The notes under the pieces were generated by a model, which saw only the letters and a program-made list of their open reading frames with translations, had not been told where the DNA came from and did no database searches. A stretch of DNA of 64,000 nt from JAICXG01 sp036825615 (lineage in GTDB: Bacteria > Verrucomicrobiota > Verrucomicrobiia > Chthoniobacterales > UBA10450): NCBI GenBank assembly GCA_036825615.1, contig DAISXY010000012.1, forward strand, positions 1 to 64,000, given 5' to 3'. The position numbers and the translations under genes were made by a program. Positions 54,086-63,872 of the stretch are shown in pieces (position 1 is the first letter of the stretch; each line of letters opens with the position of its first letter).

Positions 54086-56200
54086 TTAGTCGAGCAAGGC
54101 CCCGTTCTGGCGGGCTGCGGTCTCGAGGCGCTTGACCTGAGCGAGGGCATTTTTTGCTTCCGCGCTGCGTCCCATTTTTTCCAGGATATCGGAGAGGAGC
54201 GCATACTGCCGCGGTGCATCGGGTTGCCGCGCAATCGCCCGGCGTTGCGCGCGATAAGCCTCATCGAAGCGCCGCTCTCGCAGGCGGATTTGCGCAATCA
54301 GGTCAAGCGCTTCGACGTCATGCAAATCAAGGCGGCTCGCCCGGGTGAGGGTCTCGGTGGCAGCGGCGGCGTTGTTCTTTTCCGCATAAATGCGGCCGAG
54401 CGCGAGGACGGCGCCGTAATGCCACCAGTTCTTGCGCGCAAAATCCTCGACCAGATGCTGGGCCGCGTCCGGTCCTTTTGCCTCGCGAAGCAACTCGGCT
54501 TCGTAACTAATCAACTCCCAGACCTCGGGATAATCCCGTCTCGCCTGGTCGAGAATGGCAAAGGCTGCCTTGTCATTCTTCTGCGCGTGCCGCAGGCGCG
54601 CGAGGTTGGCCGCGATCACCCAGGTGCGGGGATAATCCTTCCGCAGGCTTGCGCTCGCGTCGCTCGTGGCAACGAGGATTTTTTCCGCGGCGTGCTCGCG
54701 ACCGAGATGACGCAGGGCGTCAGCCATGTTGTTGCGGGCGATCGGATCATCGGGCGTAAGTTGCAGGACTCGCTTCAGCAGCCGTTCCGCGCGGGCATAG
54801 TCGCCGCGGCGCGAATAAACCAGGGCAAGATTGGTCGCGGCACGACTGCTGCCGGCGGCGGCCAGAGTTTGCTGGAAAAATCGTTCCGCGCTCGACCAGT
54901 CAGAACTGCGGTTATAACTCTTTACACTCAGTCCGATCACCGAGATAGCGAGCAGAGTTACAACCCAGGGCTGCGACCGTCGAGGAAACGCAAGTGCGCA
55001 GCCGGCAAGGAATATGAGAAAGCCAACACTTGGGAGATAGAGCCAATGCTCGGCTACGGTCGCATTTAGACCGATAAGATTCGAAATCGGCAGATAGGCA
55101 ATGAGAAACCAGGCCGCACCGAGGATCCGCAGTTCGCGTCCCCGACCCTTGCGTATCACGCCCAGGACAAAGATTGTGAGCACGCCCAGTCCCAGGAGTG
55201 AGAGATATTCAACACCTGAATGAGCCTGCCAGCTATCCACGTCGCGCAAGGGTGCGGAATCGAAGACAGTTCGTTCCATGTGGAGATCGGACGGGAAAAT
55301 CATTAGCCGGCCGTAGTCGCCCAACGCTCGGAGCATAAGAACTGCGCGAGTCGCGGGCGGCCATTGCGGGCCGGGCATGACTTGCGCGCGCGGTCCCGGC
55401 AGGTGTCGCAGACCTGTATAAACGCCAATAACTATGAGGCAAGCCGCAAGGGTTGCCATCTTTGCCTTGCGGGTCATCCTATGGTCAACAAAGAGTGAGT
55501 GCGCGAGAAACAGGATCAACCAGACGAGTGCGCTTTCACGCGAACATAACGCGAGCAGGCCGAGGACAAATGCTCCGAAGCAGATGAAACACCGCGCCAC
55601 CGCCGAGGAGCGGTTCCGCCCGGCTAAGAAAGTCAGCCAGGCAGAGGAGGCGAAGAAAGAAGCGAGACTGTCGGCTCGCCCGGAGACATAATCAACCGCC
55701 GCGCTATGGACCGGATGCACGACCCAGAGGAGCGCGACGGCACGGGCAAGAAAATGGTTAGCCTCGGCTGAAAGCTTTGTCCGTGGTAAGTCGGTGAGCA
55801 GCCGTTTCAAGAGAAAGAACAACATTACTCCGGCGGCGACGTGCCAAAGAATGTTGGAAAGATGAAAGCCGAAAGGATTGTCTGCCCAGAAATAGTAGTC
55901 GGGGATGAGGGAGATGTTCTGGACCGGCCGGTAATGAGCCGAGTAGGAATCGAGAAAAAGATAGTGCCGGAAGCTTTCGAAGATCAGGAGCGGGCTTTTA
56001 ATAAAAGGATTGGTGAGCGCAAGATAGTTATCGTCCCACAAGAAGGGACCCTGGAGCGCCGGTGCACGTACCACGCTGCCGAGCGTGATGAGAAGAAGGA
56101 CGCAAACCCAGGACTTAAGCAGAAACCGCTTCAGGGCCTGCGCCAGCCGGCTCATTCGGTGCCGCGTAATCTCGACCCAGTCGGGTGACGGGAGTGTCAT
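54086..56200 (-). CDS. GT-C-type membrane protein with TPR tail (TMTC-like)
   Basis: From ATG 56200, about 704 residues; an ATG at 56287 gives 29 more. Ten or so membrane helices (to about residue 450) carry WDDNYLALTNPFI in the first periplasmic loop and VVHPVHSAAVDYVSGRADSL, the acidic and histidine motifs of TMTC-type O-mannosyltransferases. EHWLYLPSVGFLI is also conserved in that group. Five or more TPR units follow (for example SRAATNLALVYSRRGDYARA). It probably transfers sugar from a lipid carrier to exported protein. The two pseudopilin genes lie just upstream on the same strand and may encode its acceptors. Confidence 0.8.
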   Translation of the reverse strand: MTLPSPDWVEITRHRMSRLAQALKRFLLKSWVCVLLLITLGSVVRAPALQGPFLWDDNYLALTNPFIKSPLLIFESFRHYLFLDSYSAHYRPVQNISLIPDYYFWADNPFGFHLSNILWHVAAGVMLFFLLKRLLTDLPRTKLSAEANHFLARAVALLWVVHPVHSAAVDYVSGRADSLASFFASSAWLTFLAGRNRSSAVARCFICFGAFVLGLLALCSRESALVWLILFLAHSLFVDHRMTRKAKMATLAACLIVIGVYTGLRHLPGPRAQVMPGPQWPPATRAVLMLRALGDYGRLMIFPSDLHMERTVFDSAPLRDVDSWQAHSGVEYLSLLGLGVLTIFVLGVIRKGRGRELRILGAAWFLIAYLPISNLIGLNATVAEHWLYLPSVGFLIFLAGCALAFPRRSQPWVVTLLAISVIGLSVKSYNRSSDWSSAERFFQQTLAAAGSSRAATNLALVYSRRGDYARAERLLKRVLQLTPDDPIARNNMADALRHLGREHAAEKILVATSDASASLRKDYPRTWVIAANLARLRHAQKNDKAAFAILDQARRDYPEVWELISYEAELLREAKGPDAAQHLVEDFARKNWWHYGAVLALGRIYAEKNNAAAATETLTRASRLDLHDVEALDLIAQIRLRERRFDEAYRAQRRAIARQPDAPRQYALLSDILEKMGRSAEAKNALAQVKRLETAARQNGALLD

Positions 56201-56297
56201 CGTCCCAGCATTCAGCTGTTCCGGGGCGAATCGGTTCACGGCTGATTCCCTGTCACCCCGATTGTGCCGAAGTGACAGGCGAATCAATCGTCAACTC

Positions 56298-56702
56298 CTA
56301 GTAGTGAGTGTAGGGTGAGAAGAAGTCAGTCCCCGCAACATCACTTAGAGTGTTCCATGTGCTCAACGGAACCTTCGGCAGTGCGTCAACGGTTTGTACC
56401 CCGTAACTGTTGCTGAACAGATCGGCGCCGGTGTTGTAGAGCGAGCTGCCCTGTTTCAGGTAAGCGGTCCACTGCACCATCGTGACCTGCGCGCCGCTGG
56501 TTTTGTTGTTTTCGATCGCATACTGATCGACGGCAGCATCGATCAGACGGAGATCATTGAGCACGCGGCTGGCCTGCGAACGTTTACGCGCCCGCAGGAA
56601 CCCTGGGACGGCAATCGCCGCCAGCAGGGCGATGATCGCAACTACGATCATGATTTCCACGAGGGTAAAACCCCCGCGGCGCTTATTGAGTTTGGTTAGC
56701 AT
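56298..56702 (-). CDS. Pseudopilin B of a tandem pair
   Basis: This 134-residue protein has the class III signal GGFTLVEIMIVVAIIALLAA, with cleavage after GG and Glu at +5. The mature helix continues RARKRSQASRVLNDLRLIDA, then AAVDQYAIENNKTSG. It equals its upstream paralogue in length and differs at only 29 of 134 positions by my count. There is no disulfide-forming cysteine. It could be a pilus-like or secretion-apparatus subunit. It lies 97 bases before the TMTC-like gene. Confidence 0.87.
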   Translation of the reverse strand: MLTKLNKRRGGFTLVEIMIVVAIIALLAAIAVPGFLRARKRSQASRVLNDLRLIDAAVDQYAIENNKTSGAQVTMVQWTAYLKQGSSLYNTGADLFSNSYGVQTVDALPKVPLSTWNTLSDVAGTDFFSPYTHY

Positions 56703-56847
56703 CTTATTAGTACTTTCTTTTTGGTTTGGTTTATCGCGTCCGCTGTTCCAGCGCGGATAGGGTATTAGAAGCAGCCCTGATGCCAAGCAGACGGCAGACG
56801 CGAAAAGACTTGAAGAAACTTCCGGAGCGCAGCCTGTTACACGAAAA

Positions 56848-57252
56848 TTAGAGGTGGCCGTAAGGGGAAAAGAACTCTGTTCCTGCGACATCACTGAGTG
56901 CCTGCCAGGTGCTTGCCGGGACGCTGGGCAGACCATCAACGGTCTGATCTCCGTAGCTATTACTGAAAATATCGGCCCCTGAGTTGTAGAGGACGCTCCC
57001 CTGTTTCGTATAGGCCGTCCACTGCGCGATGGTGATGAGAGCACCGCTCATCCTGTTGTTTTCGATCGCGTATTGATCCACGGCCGCGTCGATGATCCGC
57101 AGATCGTTCAAGACCCGGCCCGCCTCGGACCGCTTGCGTGCCCGGCGCCATCCCGGCACCGCGATGGCGGCGAGTAAGGCAATGATCGCAACCACGATCA
57201 TGATTTCCACGAGAGTGAAGCCCCCGCGCTTATTATTCATGGACTTGAGCAT
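56848..57252 (-). CDS. Pseudopilin A of a tandem pair
   Basis: A 134-residue prepilin-like protein (GGFTLVEIMIVVAIIALLAA, Glu at +5) with the same TPR-free helical body and the same C-terminal DVAGTEFFSPYGHL as its neighbour. ATG 57252 is used; the second ATG (Met5) would remove the basic leader. The two genes are a clear tandem duplication, 145 bases apart. They are transcribed away from the divergent GT-C gene. Confidence 0.87.
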   Translation of the reverse strand: MLKSMNNKRGGFTLVEIMIVVAIIALLAAIAVPGWRRARKRSEAGRVLNDLRIIDAAVDQYAIENNRMSGALITIAQWTAYTKQGSVLYNSGADIFSNSYGDQTVDGLPSVPASTWQALSDVAGTEFFSPYGHL

Positions 57253-57347
57253 GTTATTATGTGCGTGTGTCGCTTACGTGACTAACGTGCCAGGCCAGAA
57301 TCGCTGGCGCGGGATGCTTCAGTGCAGAGAAATAAGAAGCATCGTGG

Positions 57348-59303
57348 GTGCCAGCGCTCCGTGTGCAAATTCTCCGCCAGATGGCCCGGTTTTTGCAGCA
57401 GAGCGAGGGGTCTTTTCCCGCGCTCTTGAAATCTTCACCTGCTATAGCGTCGCTTTCCAAATCCAGCCGGCGCGAGATAGCGATCACCCTTTCTCTCTTT
57501 GGCATCGTCCTCATGATGCGCCTCCTAGCGTTGGGACGACTGGCGCAATGCGAACTCTTGCTGCCGGCGGGTGGAGACATGCGGTTTTATCATGATTGGG
57601 CATTACGCATCCTGCATGGCGTCTGGACCGATCATCTCGCCTTCTATGGGCTGCCACTTTATCCCTATCTCTTGGCCGGTATCTACAGGCTTTTTGGGGT
57701 TAATCCTTTTGTCCCTGGATTCCTTCAGGCTCTGCTCGAGGCCGGAACGGCAGTTCTTCTCTACAGAATGGCGCGAACAATTTTCGCCCAACAGGACACT
57801 TCGGCTGAACCCTGCCGTGTCCTGAAGCGTAGCGAAGCCATCGGGGTTCTCGCCGCAACTGGGTGGGCGTTCTGTCTCCCGGCACAAGCCTATTCCATTA
57901 TCCTGATGCCGACGTCGGCTTTTGTTTTCGTTTTTTGGTTTCTCGTTTGGCAAGTCCTGAGGCGGGAAACAACACCGGCAGGCTGGATCCTTCTTTGCTT
58001 TGGATTGCTCGTCGGCCTAACAGCGATGGCAGTTGCAACCATTCTGTTTGTCCTCCCATTATTGCTCGCCGCAATTTTCCTAAAATGGTCCGCCACGCGA
58101 TCCCGCGGCGTGACCGCGACAGGCCTGCTCATGGCTGGTGTTCTTCTCGGCGCTTCGCCGGCCTGGATTCATAACTGTCTGATTGCCCGGGACCCGGTTT
58201 TTCTTTCCGCGCATGGCGGGATCAACTTCTGGATCGGAAACAATCCGGTCGCGACCGGTTACCCGAAATTTCCACCCGGCTTGCATGCGGAACAGCAGGA
58301 GATGCTCAATGATTCTATCGCAGCGGCGGAACGGGCCAGCGGCCATGCCTTGCCTCGCTCAGAGGTTTCCGCTTTTTGGTCGAGTAAGGCCAGTGAGTGG
58401 ATCTTAGAGCACCCCTTTGCGTGGCTGCAATTACTTGGGACAAAGGTCAAAAATTTTTGGAATGCCTTTCAATATGACGACCTCAGTATCATTAGTCAGT
58501 TGCGTGATCGGGCAATCATTTTTCCCGGAATAGGTTTCGGGATGATTGCCGCCCTGGCGCTCCCCGGAATAATGATTGGTTGCTGGCGGAATAAGAACAT
58601 CCGCTGGCTCGCCGCTGCGCCTCTCCTTGTTATGACCTCGTTGCTCGCCGTTTTTATTACTGAAAGATATCGGCTGGTCGCAGTCCCCGCTCTGCTGCTC
58701 TTTGCTGGCCTTACTATCTCAGAAATCTGGCGCCGGCTGATCGCCGCCGAATACGCGAATTGTGTAATGGTACTTCTGCTTGTGGCTGCGAGCACGGCTT
58801 TTGTTTCCCTGCCCCAACACGACGAAACATTGTGGTCGCTCGATGCGTATAACTCAGGCATAAAAGCCCTCGAGGCTGGTCGGCTGAGCGAGGCCGAAGG
58901 AAAATTGAATCGGGCCTATGCCTATTCACCCTATAACGCTGGGATTAACTTTGCCGAGGGTAATCTGCGGTTCGCGCAGGGCGAGCGGCATGCCGCTAGC
59001 AGCTTTTATCAAGCCACACTTCGACTTGATCCGCAGCATCCCGGGGCATGGAATAATCTCGGAGTGCTCGCATTGCAGGAGCAACACTGGCAGGCAGCGG
59101 CGCATTGTTTCACTCGCGCGCTTGAACTGAACGCCAGCGCCAAAACTTTCTATTTGCTGGCGCAAGCTCAGTTTCATGCCGGCAACCTGCTGGCGGCCGA
59201 TACGGCAATCGTGCACGCGATGCAACTTAGTCCCGAGCGGCCCGAATTCCGTTTCCTCGCGGACCGGATTACGACGGCCTCAAATATGCCTCCGCTGCCG
59301 TGA
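57348..59303 (+). CDS. GT-C glycosyltransferase with C-terminal TPR repeats
   Basis: The outermost GTG (57348) gives 651 residues; ATG 57381 is an alternative. About eleven helices are visible between residues 45 and 490. GGDMRFYHDWALRILHGVWT in the first periplasmic loop holds the acidic dyad of GT39/PMT-like enzymes, and NFWIGNNPVATGYPKFPPGL is a second conserved periplasmic segment. From about 510 there are three TPR units (YNAGINFAEGNLRFAQGERH; PGAWNNLGVLALQEQHWQAA). It probably glycosylates an exported protein. Its stop overlaps the next start (GTGA). Confidence 0.8.
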   Translation: MPALRVQILRQMARFLQQSEGSFPALLKSSPAIASLSKSSRREIAITLSLFGIVLMMRLLALGRLAQCELLLPAGGDMRFYHDWALRILHGVWTDHLAFYGLPLYPYLLAGIYRLFGVNPFVPGFLQALLEAGTAVLLYRMARTIFAQQDTSAEPCRVLKRSEAIGVLAATGWAFCLPAQAYSIILMPTSAFVFVFWFLVWQVLRRETTPAGWILLCFGLLVGLTAMAVATILFVLPLLLAAIFLKWSATRSRGVTATGLLMAGVLLGASPAWIHNCLIARDPVFLSAHGGINFWIGNNPVATGYPKFPPGLHAEQQEMLNDSIAAAERASGHALPRSEVSAFWSSKASEWILEHPFAWLQLLGTKVKNFWNAFQYDDLSIISQLRDRAIIFPGIGFGMIAALALPGIMIGCWRNKNIRWLAAAPLLVMTSLLAVFITERYRLVAVPALLLFAGLTISEIWRRLIAAEYANCVMVLLLVAASTAFVSLPQHDETLWSLDAYNSGIKALEAGRLSEAEGKLNRAYAYSPYNAGINFAEGNLRFAQGERHAASSFYQATLRLDPQHPGAWNNLGVLALQEQHWQAAAHCFTRALELNASAKTFYLLAQAQFHAGNLLAADTAIVHAMQLSPERPEFRFLADRITTASNMPPLP

Positions 59304-60634
59304 AGATTGAAGTCTTACCTGTAACTCTGCCGGGAAGCCCGGCGGCGGCTGAACGTGCCAGGAGCAGGAGTGGTGCGCCCTTGGCTAACGGGAAGACAAC
59401 ACGTGTTATCGGACTTTGTCTTATTCTCATCGCCGGCATCTTTCTCCGCCTGCCGCCCATGTTATTTATCGCAAAAGAAGCGCCGTTACACGGTCTCTCC
59501 GCGATTCACCCGAATCCGAAGTTTGATGGAATTGGCTACGACGAGAACCTTTATCGAGGCTATGTCGACGACCTCAGTCGCTATGGCCTCACATCCTATC
59601 CCTATTTTGCGGAACGCTATCTCGTGGTTCAGAGTCGACTTCCAGGCGCCATCCTCCCCCCCACCCGGTTCGTTTACGTCTTTTCGGCATATCTCTGGAA
59701 GCTTGGTTCTGGAGCCGATTCGCTCAGTGCACTGCATGCGGTTTCCAGCCTGTTCAGCATTCTGCTCCTGTTCTTGAGCGCCCTTTTCGCGTGGCGACTG
59801 GGTGGCGTAACGTTCGGCCTCAGTGTTGCTGCCTTGATGGCGTGTGCCCCGACCCAGATCCACATGTCGCAACATGCTTTGATTGATGGAGTGTTTGCCT
59901 TCTGGGCAACGCTCTCCCTCTGGCTGCTTTGGGAAAACCTGCGACGGCCGAATCAGCTACCGTGGCTAATGTCCTACGGCATCTCACTCGCGGTCATGGT
60001 GATGACAAAGGAAAACGCCATGTTCGCCTTTGTGGGTTTACTGAGCGTTTTGGCCGCCAATTACTGGATTTGTTTTGGTAAAGTTACGCGACCGCTCCTG
60101 GGCTTCACGATTCTCGGGCCGCTGGCCGGGGTGGTTAGTCTGGTATTTCTTTGTGGCGGCGCCGACACATTTTACGATGTCTATCGGTTGCTGGTCAGCA
60201 AAGCATCGGTCCTGCCTTATGCGATCGCGACCGGCGATGGACCATGGTATCGGTATCTGGTCGATCTGCTCCTGGTCAGTCCGATCGTTTTCCTGCTTGC
60301 GCTCGGAGCTGTTTTCCGGCTTCGATTCGCAAACCGGGCGGCGGTGTTCCTGCTTTGCTTTGTCGCAGGGTCCTATCTCGTAATGGGCAACGTGCGCTAT
60401 GGCATGAACCTGCGCTATGCCAACATGTGGGATATGCCTTTGCGCTATCTCGCCACGCTTTCGCTATCCGGCTTGGCGGCACATTCTCGCTGGCGCTGGC
60501 AATGGGTCTATGGGGGAATGATCGGCTTTGTCTGTCTCTTTGATCTCCGGCAATACCAGATCTTCTTTGTCGAGCATAACCTCTACGAACTGGTCACGAG
60601 CGGCTTGTTACACGCTCTCAAGATCTTGAAGTAA
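59300..60634 (+). CDS. GT39-like membrane glycosyltransferase
   Basis: A 444-residue membrane protein that begins at GTG inside the previous stop. About ten helices follow a periplasmic loop with FDGIGYDENLYRGYVDDLSR, the acidic GT-C motif, and QSRLPGAILPPTRFVYVFSA. SQHALIDGVFAFWATLSLWL is typical of family 39 and ArnT-like enzymes. It lacks the TPR tail of its neighbour. The donor would be a polyprenyl-phosphate sugar. The downstream gene on the other strand ends only six bases away. Confidence 0.8.
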   Translation: MKIEVLPVTLPGSPAAAERARSRSGAPLANGKTTRVIGLCLILIAGIFLRLPPMLFIAKEAPLHGLSAIHPNPKFDGIGYDENLYRGYVDDLSRYGLTSYPYFAERYLVVQSRLPGAILPPTRFVYVFSAYLWKLGSGADSLSALHAVSSLFSILLLFLSALFAWRLGGVTFGLSVAALMACAPTQIHMSQHALIDGVFAFWATLSLWLLWENLRRPNQLPWLMSYGISLAVMVMTKENAMFAFVGLLSVLAANYWICFGKVTRPLLGFTILGPLAGVVSLVFLCGGADTFYDVYRLLVSKASVLPYAIATGDGPWYRYLVDLLLVSPIVFLLALGAVFRLRFANRAAVFLLCFVAGSYLVMGNVRYGMNLRYANMWDMPLRYLATLSLSGLAAHSRWRWQWVYGGMIGFVCLFDLRQYQIFFVEHNLYELVTSGLLHALKILK

Positions 60635-60640
60635 CCCGTC

Positions 60641-62191
60641 CTAGGCCGCGACTCGCAGAGCCGAGGCGCGTCGCACTTCGCTGCCGGTAATGGTTTCGCC
60701 AAGCAGGTTCTGTACGGTCGGCTTCGCTTCGGCGCGGATGAAAATCTGGTAAGCGAAAAGACCTTTGCTCAGGTGAATAAATGACTCGTTGACCCAGAGG
60801 AGAAAACGGGAAAGGAAGCTGAGTCCGAGCGCTTTCGGGAAAGGCGCTGGAATACCGCGAATCTCGAGAACCTTGTAGCCCGCCTGCTCGAGCAAGGCGC
60901 GCAGAGAACGAAAGGTGAAAAGCCGGGTGTGCGTGGCGTCGAGAATGCCTTTCCTCCCGTAGTTGAACTGCCCGAAAAGGAGCATCAGGCGAGTGACCAC
61001 GAAGCCAATGTTAGCGGTCGTGATGATGACCTCGGGCCGCTTGCAGGCGGCCGCAAGACGAAGTTCATCCATGAAGCTCTCCGGTTCCTTGAGATGCTCG
61101 ATAATGTCGAGGAGGAAGATCTGATCATACTCCGAGACATTCACCGGAAATCTCTTCCGATCCAAATTGCAGCGAATGAAATCAATCTGACCAGGCCAGG
61201 GCGAGAGTTCCGGCACATATTGATCCATTCCAGTGACACGACAACCTTTGCGCGCGAGTTCCTGCGCCACGTAACCCTGACCGCAGCCGATGTCGAGCAA
61301 ATGACCGCCGGGGCGAGCGGCGGCGACGGCGGCAGTGTGCGAAGAGTTAAAGCCAAGCTTTAGATCGTATCTCTCCTGCGGCGGATCGACATCAAATCTG
61401 CGGTCAAAGAGCAGGTTGGCGCGATGAAATTTTACCCGGAGCATGGTTTTGCAGATATCCCAGGCATACTTGATCCCGTTCACGTGGCAGATCTCATCGC
61501 CGTACCAGGTGGGAATCGGTAGCTCGAGAATGCGCAATTTCTTTAAGACGAGCTGAATGATGATCTCGGTGTCGAAATGAAAGTTGTTCGTATTTTTCTC
61601 GAAGGGGATCTGCGACAGAGCGCGGGTGGAGTAGACACGATAACCGGAGTGAAACTCGGAGAGATTGGTATCGAGCATCCGGTTTTGAAAATGAGTCAAA
61701 ACCTGGTTCCCCGCCCGTTTATAAAGCGGCATCCCTCCGGCGCGCGCCGCGCCTTTCTCGAGCATGCGTGAGCCGAAAACCGCCTCCGCCTCGTTGCGCA
61801 GGAGAGGGGCGACGAGGGCGGGAAGTTTCTCCGGCGCATATTGCCCGTCGCCATGGACAAGCGCGACAAAATCAAACCCGTGGTCGATCGCGTAGCGGTA
61901 GCCGAGTTTTTGGTTTCCGCCGTAGCCCTGATTTTCCGGGGTGCGCAGGACGGTGATTTTGAGTGGAGTTTGTCCTTGCTGAAATCGCAGACTGCTCTCG
62001 AAGGTGTTGTCCTGCGAAAAATCGTCGATAATCAGCACCTCGACCTCGTCGCGGTGAAGGGCGGAGGGAATTCGGCGCAGCACCTTGTCGATCGTCTTCT
62101 CCGCATTATAGGCGACGATAAAGATGAGTAGCCGCTTCCCGTCCATGTCGAGGCGAACGGGCCCGGAGGATTCGGAGTTGGCGACGCTCAT
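60641..62191 (-). CDS. Fusion of GT2 glycosyltransferase and SAM-dependent methyltransferase
   Basis: The gene encodes 516 residues with two catalytic domains. The N-terminal half (about 18-265) is a DPM1-like GT2: LLIFIVAYNAEKTIDKVLRR, VLIIDDFSQDNT and LVHGDGQYAPE with the catalytic Asp residues, then GSRMLEKGAAR. The C-terminal half (about 290-480) is a class I methyltransferase: HLLDIGCGQGYVAQELARKG is the SAM motif and FLLDIIEHLKEPESFMDELR the post-motif region. It may build a polyprenyl-phosphate sugar and methylate a related intermediate, supplying the GT-C enzymes nearby; this is inference. There is no membrane helix between the domains. Confidence 0.85.
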   Translation of the reverse strand: MSVANSESSGPVRLDMDGKRLLIFIVAYNAEKTIDKVLRRIPSALHRDEVEVLIIDDFSQDNTFESSLRFQQGQTPLKITVLRTPENQGYGGNQKLGYRYAIDHGFDFVALVHGDGQYAPEKLPALVAPLLRNEAEAVFGSRMLEKGAARAGGMPLYKRAGNQVLTHFQNRMLDTNLSEFHSGYRVYSTRALSQIPFEKNTNNFHFDTEIIIQLVLKKLRILELPIPTWYGDEICHVNGIKYAWDICKTMLRVKFHRANLLFDRRFDVDPPQERYDLKLGFNSSHTAAVAAARPGGHLLDIGCGQGYVAQELARKGCRVTGMDQYVPELSPWPGQIDFIRCNLDRKRFPVNVSEYDQIFLLDIIEHLKEPESFMDELRLAAACKRPEVIITTANIGFVVTRLMLLFGQFNYGRKGILDATHTRLFTFRSLRALLEQAGYKVLEIRGIPAPFPKALGLSFLSRFLLWVNESFIHLSKGLFAYQIFIRAEAKPTVQNLLGETITGSEVRRASALRVAA

Positions 62192-62248
62192 GACTGATTT
62201 GCAGCTAGAAACACGCCACAGCGGAGAGCGCTCTTGAACCCTTGAGCC

Positions 62249-63850
62249 TTAGCCCTTGCGATGAAAAAGCAGATAACCGCCGAATTCTCCACAGAGTTCG
62301 AATTGCTTTTGCACCACCCGATTCGGCGCGTCCGGTCCATAATCAACCGAATGGTTCGGTTCATCCCAGGAGTCCCAGGCGCGATTCAGCACCAGCCAGT
62401 CAGCCGTCCCAACATCGGCCGCCAGGCGGGAGCCGGGCCGATTTGCGGACAGGGGGTTCATTTCCAGGAAATAACTGGCGGGAGTGAGCTTCGGGATCAT
62501 GTGATAGATGTAGGTATCGTTGTAGTTGGTTCGGCGGAGATCAGCCGGGCCGACGAAGAGCCGCTCCCCCGGTGCGGAGAGTGAGTCGAGTTTCTTCAGC
62601 ATCTGATCGACCGTCGCCGTCATTCGGGGCGAATGAAATGGGAAGGAGCGGCCATGTAACTCAGCGAAGCTCGCGCTCGTGTTAGTTCGGAATCCGGCCG
62701 CGAAAGCGGATCGCACCATGATAGTTAGCTCAGGGGCGATCGCCTCGAGAATCGCCACGACCAGAATTATTGCGAGCCACGCCTGCGCCTTTTCAGGAAG
62801 AGAATGTTGGAAGTGCGACCAAAGAGTGAAGAGTGAGAGCGGCAGGATCCCAAGCGACAGAAACGCGGCAAAAATTAAATGGATCGAATCGAGGCGCTGA
62901 ATCGCCTGGTGAGTCAAACCCAGTTCGAAGCAGCCGAGGGCAAAAATCAAACGGCCACTGAATCGAGGACAGGAGCGCAAACCAACCCATCCGGCGGTGA
63001 CCGTAGTCATCGCCGCGAGGCAATGCGCGAAGAACAGGTTCAGAAGGTAAGGCTGTGTCGAGAAAAGTGGCAGATGGCGACCCGGGTTAGACGCGAGTAC
63101 CGGCAGGAGGAAAAGGTTACTAAGCACCGGCTCCCGGCCGATCACAGCGGTCAGCCCGAGGAGAGGAAGGAGCGCGAGCGCCGCTCCAAGGGAGTAGAGT
63201 CGCCTTTGGGGCTTGGTCATCCCGTGGAGTAGGGGCAGCGCAGAAAGAATAATCGCCGGCCCGAGGTCAATGCGAAATAAGAGCGCGCAGCCGGCGAGCA
63301 AGCCGGCGAAGAAAGATCGCCGGTTTGACGGCAGTCTGCCGCCGAGCCAGAGTGACCAGACTGCGCAACCCATCGCGCCGAGCCACGCATAAGCAGACAT
63401 TCCAGTGCCAAGCAGCAGGCAACCGGCAAGCAACGTGCAGCCAGTCGCGAGTGTTTTCCCTCCATTCCGGGCAACCACGAAGATGCCAAGAAGAATCGTA
63501 ACCCGATAGAGCAGACCAACCGCCCGTTCGACAAAGATGTTCGTTCCGAAAGCGGCGAACACCCCTGCGAGCAAAGCCGGATTTCCCGGGCCGTAGAAAG
63601 TCTCAAAATCGCGATAAGGCAATTTGCCATGCTGAAGGAGCTCGGGATAAACCAGAATCATGCCCTCATCCATCAGGCCGCCTGGCTGCTCGAAGGCGGG
63701 CAAGAAAGCGACGAGCAAGACGAGCAGGGTGATGGCGGCCACCGCAATCGTGTTTCGCAGGTCGGATCGCTCTGCGGGCCCGACCTGATCCAGCGCAATC
63801 GGCATCGTCCCCGGGCACCGGCCGGAAGAAACCTCAAGCGCGCTGCTCAT
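62249..63850 (-). CDS. GT-C-like membrane protein
   Basis: From ATG 63850, about 533 residues; a GTG at 63907 would overlap the upstream gene. About ten helices follow a first periplasmic loop with GGLMDEGMILVYPELLQHGK, then LPYRDFETFYGPGNPALLAG. The MDEG acidic motif and YRDF.T.YGPG segment are shared by many bacterial GT-C enzymes of unknown donor. The C-terminal 130 residues are soluble (LSAPGERLFVGPADLRRTNY; DEPNHSVDYGPDAPNRVVQK). It lies in the same direction as, and 22 bases after, the truncated GT2 gene. Confidence 0.75.
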   Translation of the reverse strand: MSSALEVSSGRCPGTMPIALDQVGPAERSDLRNTIAVAAITLLVLLVAFLPAFEQPGGLMDEGMILVYPELLQHGKLPYRDFETFYGPGNPALLAGVFAAFGTNIFVERAVGLLYRVTILLGIFVVARNGGKTLATGCTLLAGCLLLGTGMSAYAWLGAMGCAVWSLWLGGRLPSNRRSFFAGLLAGCALLFRIDLGPAIILSALPLLHGMTKPQRRLYSLGAALALLPLLGLTAVIGREPVLSNLFLLPVLASNPGRHLPLFSTQPYLLNLFFAHCLAAMTTVTAGWVGLRSCPRFSGRLIFALGCFELGLTHQAIQRLDSIHLIFAAFLSLGILPLSLFTLWSHFQHSLPEKAQAWLAIILVVAILEAIAPELTIMVRSAFAAGFRTNTSASFAELHGRSFPFHSPRMTATVDQMLKKLDSLSAPGERLFVGPADLRRTNYNDTYIYHMIPKLTPASYFLEMNPLSANRPGSRLAADVGTADWLVLNRAWDSWDEPNHSVDYGPDAPNRVVQKQFELCGEFGGYLLFHRKG

Positions 63851-63872
63851 TGCCGAGTTGTAAACAGGCTGC

